Assembly: GCA_030765325.1 (NCBI GenBank)
Contig: JAVCCT010000235.1
Span: 1-8,834, forward strand
Reading direction: 5' to 3'
From: Candidatus Stygibacter frigidus
GTDB lineage: Bacteria > Cloacimonadota > Cloacimonadia > Cloacimonadales > TCS61
DNA length: 8,834 nucleotides
Below, in pieces: positions 1 through 5,781 of this stretch. The notes under the pieces were generated by a model, which saw only the letters and a program-made list of their open reading frames with translations, was not told the origin of the DNA and made no database searches. The stretch's first letter is position 1. Each line of letters starts with the position of its first letter. The position numbers and the translations under genes were made by a program.

Positions 1-387
1 ATAAATATTATTGAGATTCAAAATATTAAAGCCATAATCAAGCAGAAGTTCTATTGCCTCTGTGCCATATCCCTGGTTCCAGCAGCTTTTATCTCCTATC
101 ATGATCCCCAGTTCTGCTTTGCGGTCATTGTGATCAAGGTCAAACAAACTGCAGCTTCCGATTAATTGTTCATCATTATTTATCACAATGCTGAAAATCT
201 GAGAATTGTTTTTTACCATATCGCTCAAAATGGCTTCTTCACGTTCTTTGGTCATTTGACGATCAAACATCGTCAAGTTAATCGCCAGTTCTGCATCAGC
301 AAACCAGCGGCAGAACTTATCAGCATCTTCCAGACGGATGGGCGCCAAAAATAACCTCTCACCAGTAAGTTTACGGTAATATTTCAT
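1..387 (-). CDS. GNAT-family N-acetyltransferase, RimJ/RimL type (3' part outside window)
   Basis: The reverse strand reads an open frame of 129 codons from ATG at 387 to the window edge with no stop; the C-terminus lies outside. It opens with MKYYRKLTGERLFLAPIRLEDA, the 'GERLxLRPIxxED' opening typical of RimJ/RimL-like GNAT proteins. Near residues 104-112 it carries CWNQGYGTEA, the acetyl-CoA pyrophosphate-binding motif (Q/R-x-x-G-x-G/A). An IGSCSLFDLD strand and an ELGIMIGD strand precede it, as expected for the GNAT core. These enzymes transfer acetyl from acetyl-CoA to an amine such as a protein N-terminus, antibiotic or small metabolite. The substrate cannot be told from sequence alone. 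An AGGA ribosome-binding site sits 6 bases before the ATG. It lies 64 bases downstream of glnS on the same strand and may be co-transcribed with it. Confidence 0.85.
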   Translation of the reverse strand, partial: MKYYRKLTGERLFLAPIRLEDADKFCRWFADAELAINLTMFDRQMTKEREEAILSDMVKNNSQIFSIVINNDEQLIGSCSLFDLDHNDRKAELGIMIGDKSCWNQGYGTEAIELLLDYGFNILNLNNIY

Positions 388-410
388 TATAAATCCTGTA
401 TAAATTTATT

Positions 411-446
411 GTTCACAGAGTTAACGACGTTAACCCTGTTAACTAA
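411..446. repeat. Four-unit 9-bp tandem array (GTTAACnnn)
   Basis: Four 9-base units follow one another between glnS and the acetyltransferase gene. Three begin with GTTAAC (at 420, 429 and 438) and the first, at 411, begins with the variant GTTCAC. The last three bases of each unit vary. GTTAAC is its own reverse complement, so neighbouring units can also pair as small hairpins. No T-tract follows such a hairpin on either strand, so it does not look like a terminator. It shares its 9-base period and plus-strand GT..AC orientation with the two arrays near 3785 and 4353. Confidence 0.75.
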
Positions 447-451
447 AAAAA

Positions 452-2125
452 TTATTTCCTTTTCTGAATTCTTGACCACTCGTCACGTAAACCTACAGTT
501 CGGTTGAATATCGGTTTACCCGGTTTACTATCTATTCTATCTACACAATAATACCCGATTCTCTCAAACTGTATTCTACTTTCCACTGGCAGATCTTTCA
601 AAGCTGGCTCAAGTTTGCAGTTCGTGAGTATCTCACGGGATTCTGTATTGATCAAATCCATAAAATCCAGCTCAGATTCTGCCGGATTAGATACTGTGAG
701 CAGGTTATCAAAATGACGTACTTCTGCATTAAAAGCATGAGCAGCACTCACCCAGTGCAAGGTGGCTTTCACCTTGCGTCCGTCAGGGGAATTTCCACCA
801 CTGCTGGCTGGATCATAAGTGCAATGTATTTCCATGATTTCACCCGTAGCTGATTTAACTATGCTTTCACATTTCACAAAGTATGCATAGCGCAATCTCA
901 CTTCTCGTCCGGGTGCCAGACGGTAAAACTTTTTAGGCGCATCTTCCCTAAAATCATTTCTTTCTATATATAATTCTTTGCTGAAAGGTACTTCACGAGT
1001 CCCATCATCAGGGTTTTCAGGATTATTCACTGCTGTGAAATATTCCACTTTATCTTCAGGGTAATTATCAATGATCACCTGCACCGGATCAAGCACTGCC
1101 ATATACCGCAAAGCTCGTTTATTAAGGTCAGTTCTCAGGCAATGTTCCAAAAGTGCCAGGTCAACAATGCTTTCGCGCTTGGCAAGACCTATCCTGTCAC
1201 AAAAATCTCGAATTGATTCCGCTGTATATCCTCTCCGGCGTAAACCACTCACTGTGGGCATCCGCGGATCATTCCAGCCATCAACTATCTTTTCTTCCAC
1301 CATCTGTAATAATTTACGCTTGCTCATCACTGTATAAGTGAGGTTAAGCCGCGCAAATTCTATCTGCTGGGGATGAAATACTTCCAGTTCATCCAGAAAC
1401 CAGTCATATAAATAACGGTGTACCTCAAATTCCAGCGTACAGAACGAGTGAGTGATCTTCTCAATCGAGTCACTGATGCAATGCGTGAAATCATACATCG
1501 GGTAGATGCACCATTTATCACCAGTGCGATGATGACGGGCATACATGATGCGATAGATCACAGGATCACGATTGTGCACATTGGGACTGCTCATATCTAA
1601 TTTGGCTCTCAAAGTACGAGTTTCTTCTGGAAATTCGCCAGCTTTCATTCTGCGGAAAAGATCAAGGTTTTCTTCCACACTCCGTTCACGCCATGGGCTT
1701 GGTTTGCCAGGTTCTGTGAGCGTTCCCCGATATTCTCTGATTTCCTCGCCACTCAGATCGCAGACAAATGCTTTGCCACTTGCGATCAGTCGCTCCGCAT
1801 ATTCATATAACTGATCAAAATAATCAGAAGCATAATATTCCCGATCTTCCCAGTCAAAACCCAGCCAGTGCACATCTTCTTTAATGCCATCTACATAAGC
1901 TGTTTCTTCTTTACTGGGATTGGTGTCATCAAACCTGAGATTGCACTTGCCATTATACTTCAATGCTGTGCCAAAATCCAGACATATCGCCTTGGCATGT
2001 CCTATGTGCAGATGACCGTTTGGTTCCGGGGGAAACCGCGTATGCACTGCTCCATCATGTTTCCCATTTCGTATATCTTCTTCCACTATCTCGTGGATAA
2101 AATGCGTATTCTCTTTAGCTTCCAT
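452..2125 (-). CDS. glnS: Glutaminyl-tRNA synthetase (GlnRS)
   Basis: Charges tRNA-Gln with glutamine in the cytoplasm. The 557-residue product matches the usual bacterial GlnRS length (about 550). The class I HIGH motif is at residues 33-43 (PEPNGHLHIGH), followed by KAICLDFG, and the KMSKS-equivalent loop VMSKR is at 266-270. The PEPNG form of the HIGH region and the VMSKRKL form separate GlnRS from GluRS. Other GlnRS signatures include RFDDTNP (about 64-70) and YDFTHCISDSIE (about 211-222). The C-terminal third (about 340-550) fits the two beta-barrels of the anticodon-binding domain. An AGGAG site lies 6 bases before the ATG. It sits 133 bases downstream of gltX on the same strand. Having GlnRS implies direct tRNA-Gln charging rather than sole reliance on GatCAB transamidation (family knowledge, not shown here). 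No frameshift or missing catalytic motif is visible. Confidence 0.97.
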   Translation of the reverse strand: MEAKENTHFIHEIVEEDIRNGKHDGAVHTRFPPEPNGHLHIGHAKAICLDFGTALKYNGKCNLRFDDTNPSKEETAYVDGIKEDVHWLGFDWEDREYYASDYFDQLYEYAERLIASGKAFVCDLSGEEIREYRGTLTEPGKPSPWRERSVEENLDLFRRMKAGEFPEETRTLRAKLDMSSPNVHNRDPVIYRIMYARHHRTGDKWCIYPMYDFTHCISDSIEKITHSFCTLEFEVHRYLYDWFLDELEVFHPQQIEFARLNLTYTVMSKRKLLQMVEEKIVDGWNDPRMPTVSGLRRRGYTAESIRDFCDRIGLAKRESIVDLALLEHCLRTDLNKRALRYMAVLDPVQVIIDNYPEDKVEYFTAVNNPENPDDGTREVPFSKELYIERNDFREDAPKKFYRLAPGREVRLRYAYFVKCESIVKSATGEIMEIHCTYDPASSGGNSPDGRKVKATLHWVSAAHAFNAEVRHFDNLLTVSNPAESELDFMDLINTESREILTNCKLEPALKDLPVESRIQFERIGYYCVDRIDSKPGKPIFNRTVGLRDEWSRIQKRK

Positions 2126-2144
2126 ATTTGCTCCTAAAGTTACC

Positions 2145-2170
2145 TCCCGGATGGTTGAAAACCTCCGGGA
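2145..2170 (-). repeat. Hairpin-forming inverted repeat in the glnS leader
   Basis: TCCCGGA at 2145-2151 is the exact reverse complement of TCCGGGA at 2164-2170. Inside these arms GGTT (2153-2156) pairs with AACC (2160-2163), leaving a GAA triloop and one bulged T at 2152. The result is an 11-pair stem ending about 20 bases before the glnS start codon, just upstream of its ribosome-binding site. The same bases also form a 14-base imperfect direct repeat (2142-2155 and 2161-2174, one mismatch). Role unknown: an mRNA leader structure and a dispersed palindromic repeat are both possible. Confidence 0.5.
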
Positions 2171-2205
2171 TGGTGATTACTTTTTTTAATGTACTGTTCA
2201 ACCAT

Positions 2206-2228
2206 TGCGAAGGTCAAGACCATTCGCA
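2206..2228 (-). repeat. Second hairpin-forming inverted repeat between gltX and glnS
   Basis: TGCGAA at 2206-2211 is the reverse complement of TTCGCA at 2223-2228. GGT (2212-2214) pairs with ACC (2219-2221) around a CAAG loop, with one bulged A at 2222. The design (6-7 bp outer arm, single bulge, inner GGT/ACC, tiny loop) repeats that of the hairpin at 2145-2170, though the outer arms differ in sequence. No T-tract follows it on the minus strand, so it is not a convincing gltX terminator. Confidence 0.45.
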
Positions 2229-2234
2229 GGTCCC

Positions 2235-2276
2235 GTCTCACGACTCACGTCTCACGACTCACGTCTCACGACTCAC
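2235..2276. repeat. Three exact copies of a 14-bp unit overlapping the gltX 3' end
   Basis: GTCTCACGACTCAC is repeated three times without mismatch. Each unit is itself two heptamers (GTCTCAC and GACTCAC) differing at one base, so this can be read as six 7-bp steps. The gltX reading frame on the minus strand enters the array and ends inside it: residues VSRET and the TGA stop (2261-2259) are written by repeat units. Total length is 42 bases. A change of one 14-bp unit would alter the local reading frame, but an early stop occurs within the array in any case. Confidence 0.9.
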
Positions 2277-3695
2277 GGCCTTAAGCCTCGCAATACATCT
2301 CTCTCTACCCGCCAGCTTAATGATCTTATCCAGCTCAGGACCATGCACACTGCCAAACATTGCCAGCCTCAGCGGAAAATAGAGCTTCTTACCCTTTAAG
2401 CCGAATTTCTCAGAAGTCTTTTTCAAAAGCTTGTTTACGGCTTCAGTATCCCAATGTTCCTGCAAACTGAGCTTATCTGCCCAGAATGCCAGCATCTCCT
2501 GTGATGCGGCTTCCTGCAGGATAGCTCTATCCTCCTCGCTATATTCTATTTCTTCTTTAAATGTTTTACATTCCCCAGGCATCTCCTTCAAGGTTGCTGC
2601 TCTTGGTCTGCTGTAATCCACAAGCTCTCTAAGCTCATTTTCATCTATCTCACCAAATACCTCTGTGAAAAAAGGTCTGGCTGCTGTTACTATTTTATCC
2701 AGTTCCATGGTTTTCAAATAATGACCATTCATCCAGCGTAATTTCTCGATATCAAATACTGCTCCAGACTTAGTTACACGCTTTAAGGAGAATTCCTTCT
2801 CCAGTTCTGCCAATGTAAATAATTCCTGATCGCCCTTAGCATGCCAGCCCAGCAGGGCAATAAAGTTCAATAGTGTTTCTGCAAGAAATCCTTTATTAAG
2901 ATAATCTTCCACAGCAACATCTCCCTGTCTCTTACTCAATTTAGATTTATCAGGATTCAACAGCAGAGGCAGATGCGCCATCTTAGGTGGTTTCCAGCCT
3001 AACTGCTCATATAGAAATAAATGCTTAGGCACACTGGAAAGCCACTCTTCACCCCTGATCACGTGACTGATCTCCATCAGATGATCATCCACCACGTTTG
3101 CCAGATGATAAGTAGGAAAGCCGTCACTCTTGATCAGCACCTGATCATCGACCATATTCCAGTCAAAAGTCACTTTCTCGCGCACTACATCATAAAAAAA
3201 TACTTCACCCTCATCAGGGGTTTTCAATCTGATCACATGATCTTCTCCAGCGTTTGCTCTTGCTGCTGCTTCCGCTGGCGGTATATTGCGGCAACGCCCA
3301 TCATACCCCGTCACATAACCATCTTTCTGCTGCTCCTCGCGCATTTTATCCAGCTCTTCTGTGCTGCAGAAACAGTAGTATGCTGCTCCTTTTTCTACCA
3401 GTTCAAGCGCATATTTACGATATAATTCTGTCCGTTGACTTTGGTAATAGGGTCCATAATCCCCCCCTGCTTCCGGTCCTTCATCTGCCTGCAAACCTAC
3501 CAGTTTCATAGTTGCCAGCAGGTTTTCCACTGCCCCTTCCACATACCGCGTCTGGTCTGTATCTTCTATTCGTAATATAAATGTCCCGCCCACTTTACGG
3601 GCATATAGGTAATTGTATAAAGCCGTCCTCAAGCCACCCACATGCAGGTAACCCGTAGGGCTCGGTGCAAATCTTACTCTGATCTCATTAGCCAT
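2259..3695 (-). CDS. gltX: Glutamyl-tRNA synthetase (GluRS)
   Basis: Charges tRNA-Glu with glutamate in the cytoplasm; the product also feeds tetrapyrrole synthesis in organisms that use the C5 route. The 478-residue product fits the usual 460-490. The HIGH-equivalent motif is at residues 9-21 (FAPSPTGYLHVGG), followed by LRTALYNYLYAR. The KMSKS-equivalent is KLSKR at 252-256, preceded by LLLNPDKS. GPYYQSQR (81-88) and FPTYHLANVVDDH (about 193-205) are standard GluRS elements. Cys108, Cys110 and Cys135 lie where the zinc-binding insert of many GluRS occurs. The helical anticodon-binding region spans about 330-470. The start is supported by AGGAG 7 bases before the ATG. The last five residues and the stop are encoded by a tandem repeat, so the natural C-terminus may have been replaced. 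With GlnRS next door, a discriminating GluRS is expected (inference). Confidence 0.97.
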   Translation of the reverse strand: MANEIRVRFAPSPTGYLHVGGLRTALYNYLYARKVGGTFILRIEDTDQTRYVEGAVENLLATMKLVGLQADEGPEAGGDYGPYYQSQRTELYRKYALELVEKGAAYYCFCSTEELDKMREEQQKDGYVTGYDGRCRNIPPAEAAARANAGEDHVIRLKTPDEGEVFFYDVVREKVTFDWNMVDDQVLIKSDGFPTYHLANVVDDHLMEISHVIRGEEWLSSVPKHLFLYEQLGWKPPKMAHLPLLLNPDKSKLSKRQGDVAVEDYLNKGFLAETLLNFIALLGWHAKGDQELFTLAELEKEFSLKRVTKSGAVFDIEKLRWMNGHYLKTMELDKIVTAARPFFTEVFGEIDENELRELVDYSRPRAATLKEMPGECKTFKEEIEYSEEDRAILQEAASQEMLAFWADKLSLQEHWDTEAVNKLLKKTSEKFGLKGKKLYFPLRLAMFGSVHGPELDKIIKLAGRERCIARLKAVSRET

Positions 3696-3733
3696 CGCAT
3701 CTCTCCTGTACTATTTAATATTTGAATTGTAAA

Positions 3734-3760
3734 ATTTTATTCCAACCACTCACCTGTCAA
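3734..3760 (-). promoter_or_regulatory. Possible sigma70-type promoter for gltX-glnS
   Basis: On the minus strand a perfect -35 hexamer TTGACA (3760-3755) is followed, 15 bases later, by TAAAAT (3739-3734), which differs from TATAAT at one position. A second candidate, TACAAT (3731-3726), has a better sequence context but a 23-base spacer, which is too long. The 15-base spacer is short of the usual 16-18. It lies 39 bases before the gltX start codon, the right place for the operon promoter. Confidence 0.4.
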
Positions 3761-3784
3761 TCAAAACCTAAGCCAAACTACCTT

Positions 3785-3829
3785 GTCCACTACGTCAGCT
3801 ACGTCCTCTATGTCCGCTCAGTCCTCTTT
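3785..3829. repeat. Degenerate five-unit 9-bp tandem array (GTCCACTAC-like)
   Basis: Five consecutive 9-base units each begin with GTC (at 3785, 3794, 3803, 3812 and 3821). The first is GTCCACTAC, nearly the unit of the array at 4353-4409; the others have drifted at two to four positions. The array lies between the gltX promoter region and the 3' end of the pseudogene at 3848-4289. Its partner array lies just beyond the other end of that pseudogene, in the same orientation. Confidence 0.65.
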
Positions 3830-3847
3830 TTCAAATCCCAGCTCACC

Positions 3848-4289
3848 TTACTTCAAAAGCGTGATCTTCTTTAAAGCTCTCCTTACCCCGTTTTCAAAAC
3901 TCACAAAATATACCCCACTCCCCATATCCTCAGCATCCCAGATAACAGCATGTTTCGAGAGCAGAAATATTGTTTTCATCACTATCAAGATTAGGAATAA
4001 GGACTTCAATGATCTCAGATTCATTATCAGATGAATAGTAGGCACTTACTCCAGCAATATATTGAAAACCAGGAAAAATAAATGGGTTCATGTCTATCTC
4101 TATATCTATAGTTTGGGCAATCACCTCATTATCCAGATAGATATAATAAAATTCAAGGTGACGGACTGGCATTGAAGAATTTGGTTCACCGTCAATTAAA
4201 GGAGGTTCCCAGCTCAGAAAGCCGGTTGCCGCATCACTATAAAGATTTACGGGTGGATTTATGATCTCTTCCAGCTCATAAATCCCCAT
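3848..4289 (-). pseudogene. Remnant of a secreted FnIII-domain protein with C-terminal sorting tail, frameshifted
   Basis: Two overlapping minus-strand frames make one broken gene. The first (4289-3930) reads NPPVNLYSDAATGFLSWEPP and then about 85 residues that fit a fibronectin-III-like fold: LEFYYIYLDNEVIAQT, then FQYIAGVSAYYSSDNESE, then a NLDSDENNISALET linker. It then runs out of frame to a stop. The second frame (used from about 3960 to 3848) reads KHAVIWDAEDMGSGVYF and ends ALKKITLLK. This is the closing part of the FlgD-like or por-type sorting tail found on many secreted proteins of Cloacimonadota, Bacteroidota and relatives. The NYPNPFNP segment that normally sits between linker and tail is missing, so a deletion with frame loss at about 3950-3962 is likely. 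The 5' part is absent: the frame stays open a few codons above the ATG (EGEAW) to a stop near 4311, without a signal peptide. Flanking 9-bp arrays may relate to the decay. Confidence 0.7.
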
Positions 4290-4352
4290 CCACGCTTCCC
4301 CCTCTCTATTTATTAATTATATTTGTGTCAAGTAAATAATAATGTTCCACAG

Positions 4353-4409
4353 TTATTCCACTTCGTCCACTATGTCCACTATGTCCACTATGTCCATTAA
4401 GTCCATACT
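4353..4409. repeat. 9-bp tandem array, unit GTCCACTAT
   Basis: TCCAC or TCCAT recurs every 9 bases at 4357, 4366, 4375, 4384, 4393 and 4402. Three units in the middle (4365-4391) are identical GTCCACTAT, and the outer ones carry substitutions. A further TCCAC at 4346 lies 11 bases upstream of the first, outside the register. The unit matches the first unit of the degenerate array at 3785-3829, and both lie on the same strand, flanking the pseudogene. Confidence 0.85.
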
Positions 4410-4430
4410 TTAAAAAACAGGTGTATGTAA

Positions 4431-4452
4431 GCAATAAAATCAATTTTAATGC
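4431..4452. repeat. 22-bp AT-rich palindrome
   Basis: GCAATAAAAT and ATTTTAATGC are reverse complements at 9 of 10 positions, around a 2-base centre. The size and symmetry suit a dimeric regulator site, but it lies about 220 bases above the peptidase start and about 160 above the putative promoter. In AT-rich DNA such symmetry can arise by chance, so an operator role is a weak guess. Confidence 0.25.
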
Positions 4453-4530
4453 CAAAGTAAGGATCAGGAGTTTTGAACTGTACTCAGGGCAAGACTTCTG
4501 GAATCCGGCAGAGGACAGGAGATTTTTTAA

Positions 4531-4548
4531 CCACAGAGACCACAGAGA
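4531..4548. repeat. Doubled CCACAGAGA motif
   Basis: Two exact 9-base copies of CCACAGAGA sit side by side, preceded by TTTTTTAA and followed by GA. From memory, AACCACAGAG-type motifs recur in the intergenic DNA of many environmental bacteria. I could not check this. The 9-base period is shared with the other arrays in the window. Confidence 0.6.
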
Positions 4549-4614
4549 GAATGTAATGTAAGGCTAAGGATTTATTAAAAATAACTGGATTTTGGTTCAC
4601 TGATGGGATTGAGC

Positions 4615-4642
4615 TTGACAAATAGAGCGGAATTGGGAAAAT
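4615..4642 (+). promoter_or_regulatory. Possible promoter of the peptidase-dapB-dapF operon
   Basis: A perfect TTGACA (4615-4620) is followed after 16 bases by GAAAAT (4637-4642), which matches TATAAT at four of six positions. It ends 29 bases before the start codon at 4672. Every gene downstream overlaps or nearly touches the next, so this would be the main promoter for the whole plus-strand operon. The -10 match is weak. Confidence 0.35.
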
Positions 4643-4671
4643 AAATTAAGGAAGAAAGATAAGGAAAAACG

Positions 4672-5781
4672 ATGAGCAGAAGAGTTTTAGATTACTTTAT
4701 GGAGCTGGTGCAGATCGACAGCGAATCTCTATGTGAAGGTGCAATAGCCTTATGGCTTAAAACTGAGCTGGAAAGGCTGGGTGCTGAGGTGTATATAGAT
4801 AAGGCGGGTGAAATTACTGGTGGTGAGATCGGCAATGTGATCGGCTGGCTGCCGGGTAATCCAGACCTGGAACCATTATTTTTATGTGCCCACATGGATA
4901 CTGTGCAACCTGGTAGAGGAGTGAAGCCAATCATCGATGGAGCTATTATCCGCTCAGAAAGTAATACGATTTTAGGCGCTGATGATAAAGGTGGCATAGC
5001 CATGATCCTGGCAGTTCTCGATGAATACAGGGAAAGTGGAGCAGAACATGCCCCCTTGGAGATAGTGTTCACCGTAAGTGAGGAAATAGGGCTTTTGGGA
5101 GCAAAGGCACTTGAGCTATCCAGATTAAAATCAAAAAGAGGCTATGTGCTTGATGGTAATAAAATCGGAGAAGTGGTGAAAGCATCGCCCAATCAAGCAG
5201 ATTGGAAGGCGATCATCAGAGGTAAAAGTGCCCATGCCGGAGTCGAGCCGGAAAAAGGTAATAATGCAATCAGAGCCGCTGCTGCTGCAATATTGGCGAT
5301 ACAGGATGGCAGAATTGATGATGAGACAACCATGAACTGCGGCAAGATTTGTGGCGGAATAGCAACGAATATCGTCTGTGATGAAGTTAAGATTTTCGGT
5401 GAGATCAGAAGTCATAATGAAAATAAACTTACAAATCTTGGAGAAGAAGTCAAAAAACAGTTTCTCGCTACAGCCCGTGAATATAAGTGCACCCTGGAAT
5501 TTGACCTTAATAGCTCTTTCCAGTCAACTCGTATTGATGAAAATGATGAACTGGTGAAGCTGAGCGAGCAGGCATTTGAAAGGGCAGGCATCACCCAGAA
5601 GCTGGTAGTAAATGGCGGAGGAAGTGATGCAAATGTGTTTTCCCGCAAGGGCTTGCAGGCAATCGTTGTAGGAATGGGGATGCAAAAAATACATTCAATA
5701 AATGAATACATTTTAGTAGATGATCTCAAGCGAAGTAAAGTATGGTTGAAAAATGTGATAGATTTGTGGAGCAGAAAATGA
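4672..5781 (+). CDS. M20-family peptidase, PepT-like (tripeptidase T type 2)
   Basis: A 369-residue cytoplasmic di-zinc aminopeptidase of the M20 (PepT-like) family. The metal-site motifs appear in order: CAHMDT at 72-77 (His74 ligand, catalytic Asp76), GADDKGG at 102-108 (bridging Asp), SEEIG at 136-140 (catalytic Glu followed by ligand Glu), VLDG at 159-162 (Asp161) and KIHS at 339-342 (His341). The lid or dimerisation domain spans about 175-290, with GKSAHAGVEPEKGNNAI at 184-200. GGGSDANVF (325-333) is typical of the PepT-like group. Length fits the family. AAGGA lies 6 bases before the ATG. The stop overlaps the dapB start as ATGA, so translation is probably coupled. It likely cleaves small peptides for amino-acid recycling. 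The gene is first in a dap operon and DapE is also an M20 enzyme, but the motif set here is that of PepT, not DapE. Confidence 0.88.
   Translation: MSRRVLDYFMELVQIDSESLCEGAIALWLKTELERLGAEVYIDKAGEITGGEIGNVIGWLPGNPDLEPLFLCAHMDTVQPGRGVKPIIDGAIIRSESNTILGADDKGGIAMILAVLDEYRESGAEHAPLEIVFTVSEEIGLLGAKALELSRLKSKRGYVLDGNKIGEVVKASPNQADWKAIIRGKSAHAGVEPEKGNNAIRAAAAAILAIQDGRIDDETTMNCGKICGGIATNIVCDEVKIFGEIRSHNENKLTNLGEEVKKQFLATAREYKCTLEFDLNSSFQSTRIDENDELVKLSEQAFERAGITQKLVVNGGGSDANVFSRKGLQAIVVGMGMQKIHSINEYILVDDLKRSKVWLKNVIDLWSRK
5768..5771 (+). promoter_or_regulatory. Ribosome-binding site that sets the dapB start
   Basis: GGAG lies 6 bases before the ATG at 5778 and falls inside the end of the peptidase gene. 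It supports the 5778 start over the longer in-frame ATG at 5742, which has no comparable site and would add 12 residues before the Rossmann motif. Confidence 0.55.

Larger units (their letters stand above)
4310..4671. other. Non-coding leader region of the plus-strand operon
   Basis: I find no credible gene or tRNA in these 362 bases. They hold a 9-bp tandem array (4353-4409), a near-perfect 22-bp palindrome (4431-4452), a doubled CCACAGAGA motif (4531-4548) and a possible promoter (4615-4642). The rest is AT-rich sequence that I do not recognise. Confidence 0.6.

Noticed and set aside
2145..2190. Intrinsic terminator formed by the GC-rich hairpin and the T-run at 2181-2187
   Set aside because: The hairpin-then-T order exists only on the plus strand, where no gene runs into it, and the T-run starts 10 bases after the stem. 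On the minus strand the run is A and precedes the hairpin.
2235..2276. Possible CRISPR array at the 14-bp repeats (and at the 9-bp arrays)
   Set aside because: The units are contiguous, without spacers, and far shorter than CRISPR repeats. They are simple tandem repeats.
3021..3425. 134-residue open frame on the plus strand
   Set aside because: It is antisense to the catalytic core of gltX, shows no family motif, and its composition is that of a shadow frame.
3783..4034. 83-residue plus-strand frame rich in Ser and Thr
   Set aside because: Its start is written by the degenerate 9-bp array and the rest is antisense to the sorting-tail pseudogene. No ribosome-binding site or domain is visible.
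4431..4452. The 22-bp palindrome as an operator for the dap operon
   Set aside because: It is too far from the putative promoter and too AT-rich to claim as a regulatory site; kept only as a palindrome.
5742..5777. Upstream in-frame ATG as the dapB start
   Set aside because: It would add 12 residues before the N-terminal Rossmann strand and overlap the peptidase by 40 bases, whereas the ATG at 5778 has GGAG at good spacing and an ATGA overlap.
4672..5781. DapE (succinyl-diaminopimelate desuccinylase) as the identity of the M20 enzyme
   Set aside because: The CAHMDT, GADDKGG and GGGSDANVF motifs and overall order are those of PepT-like peptidases. Operon position alone is not enough to call it DapE.
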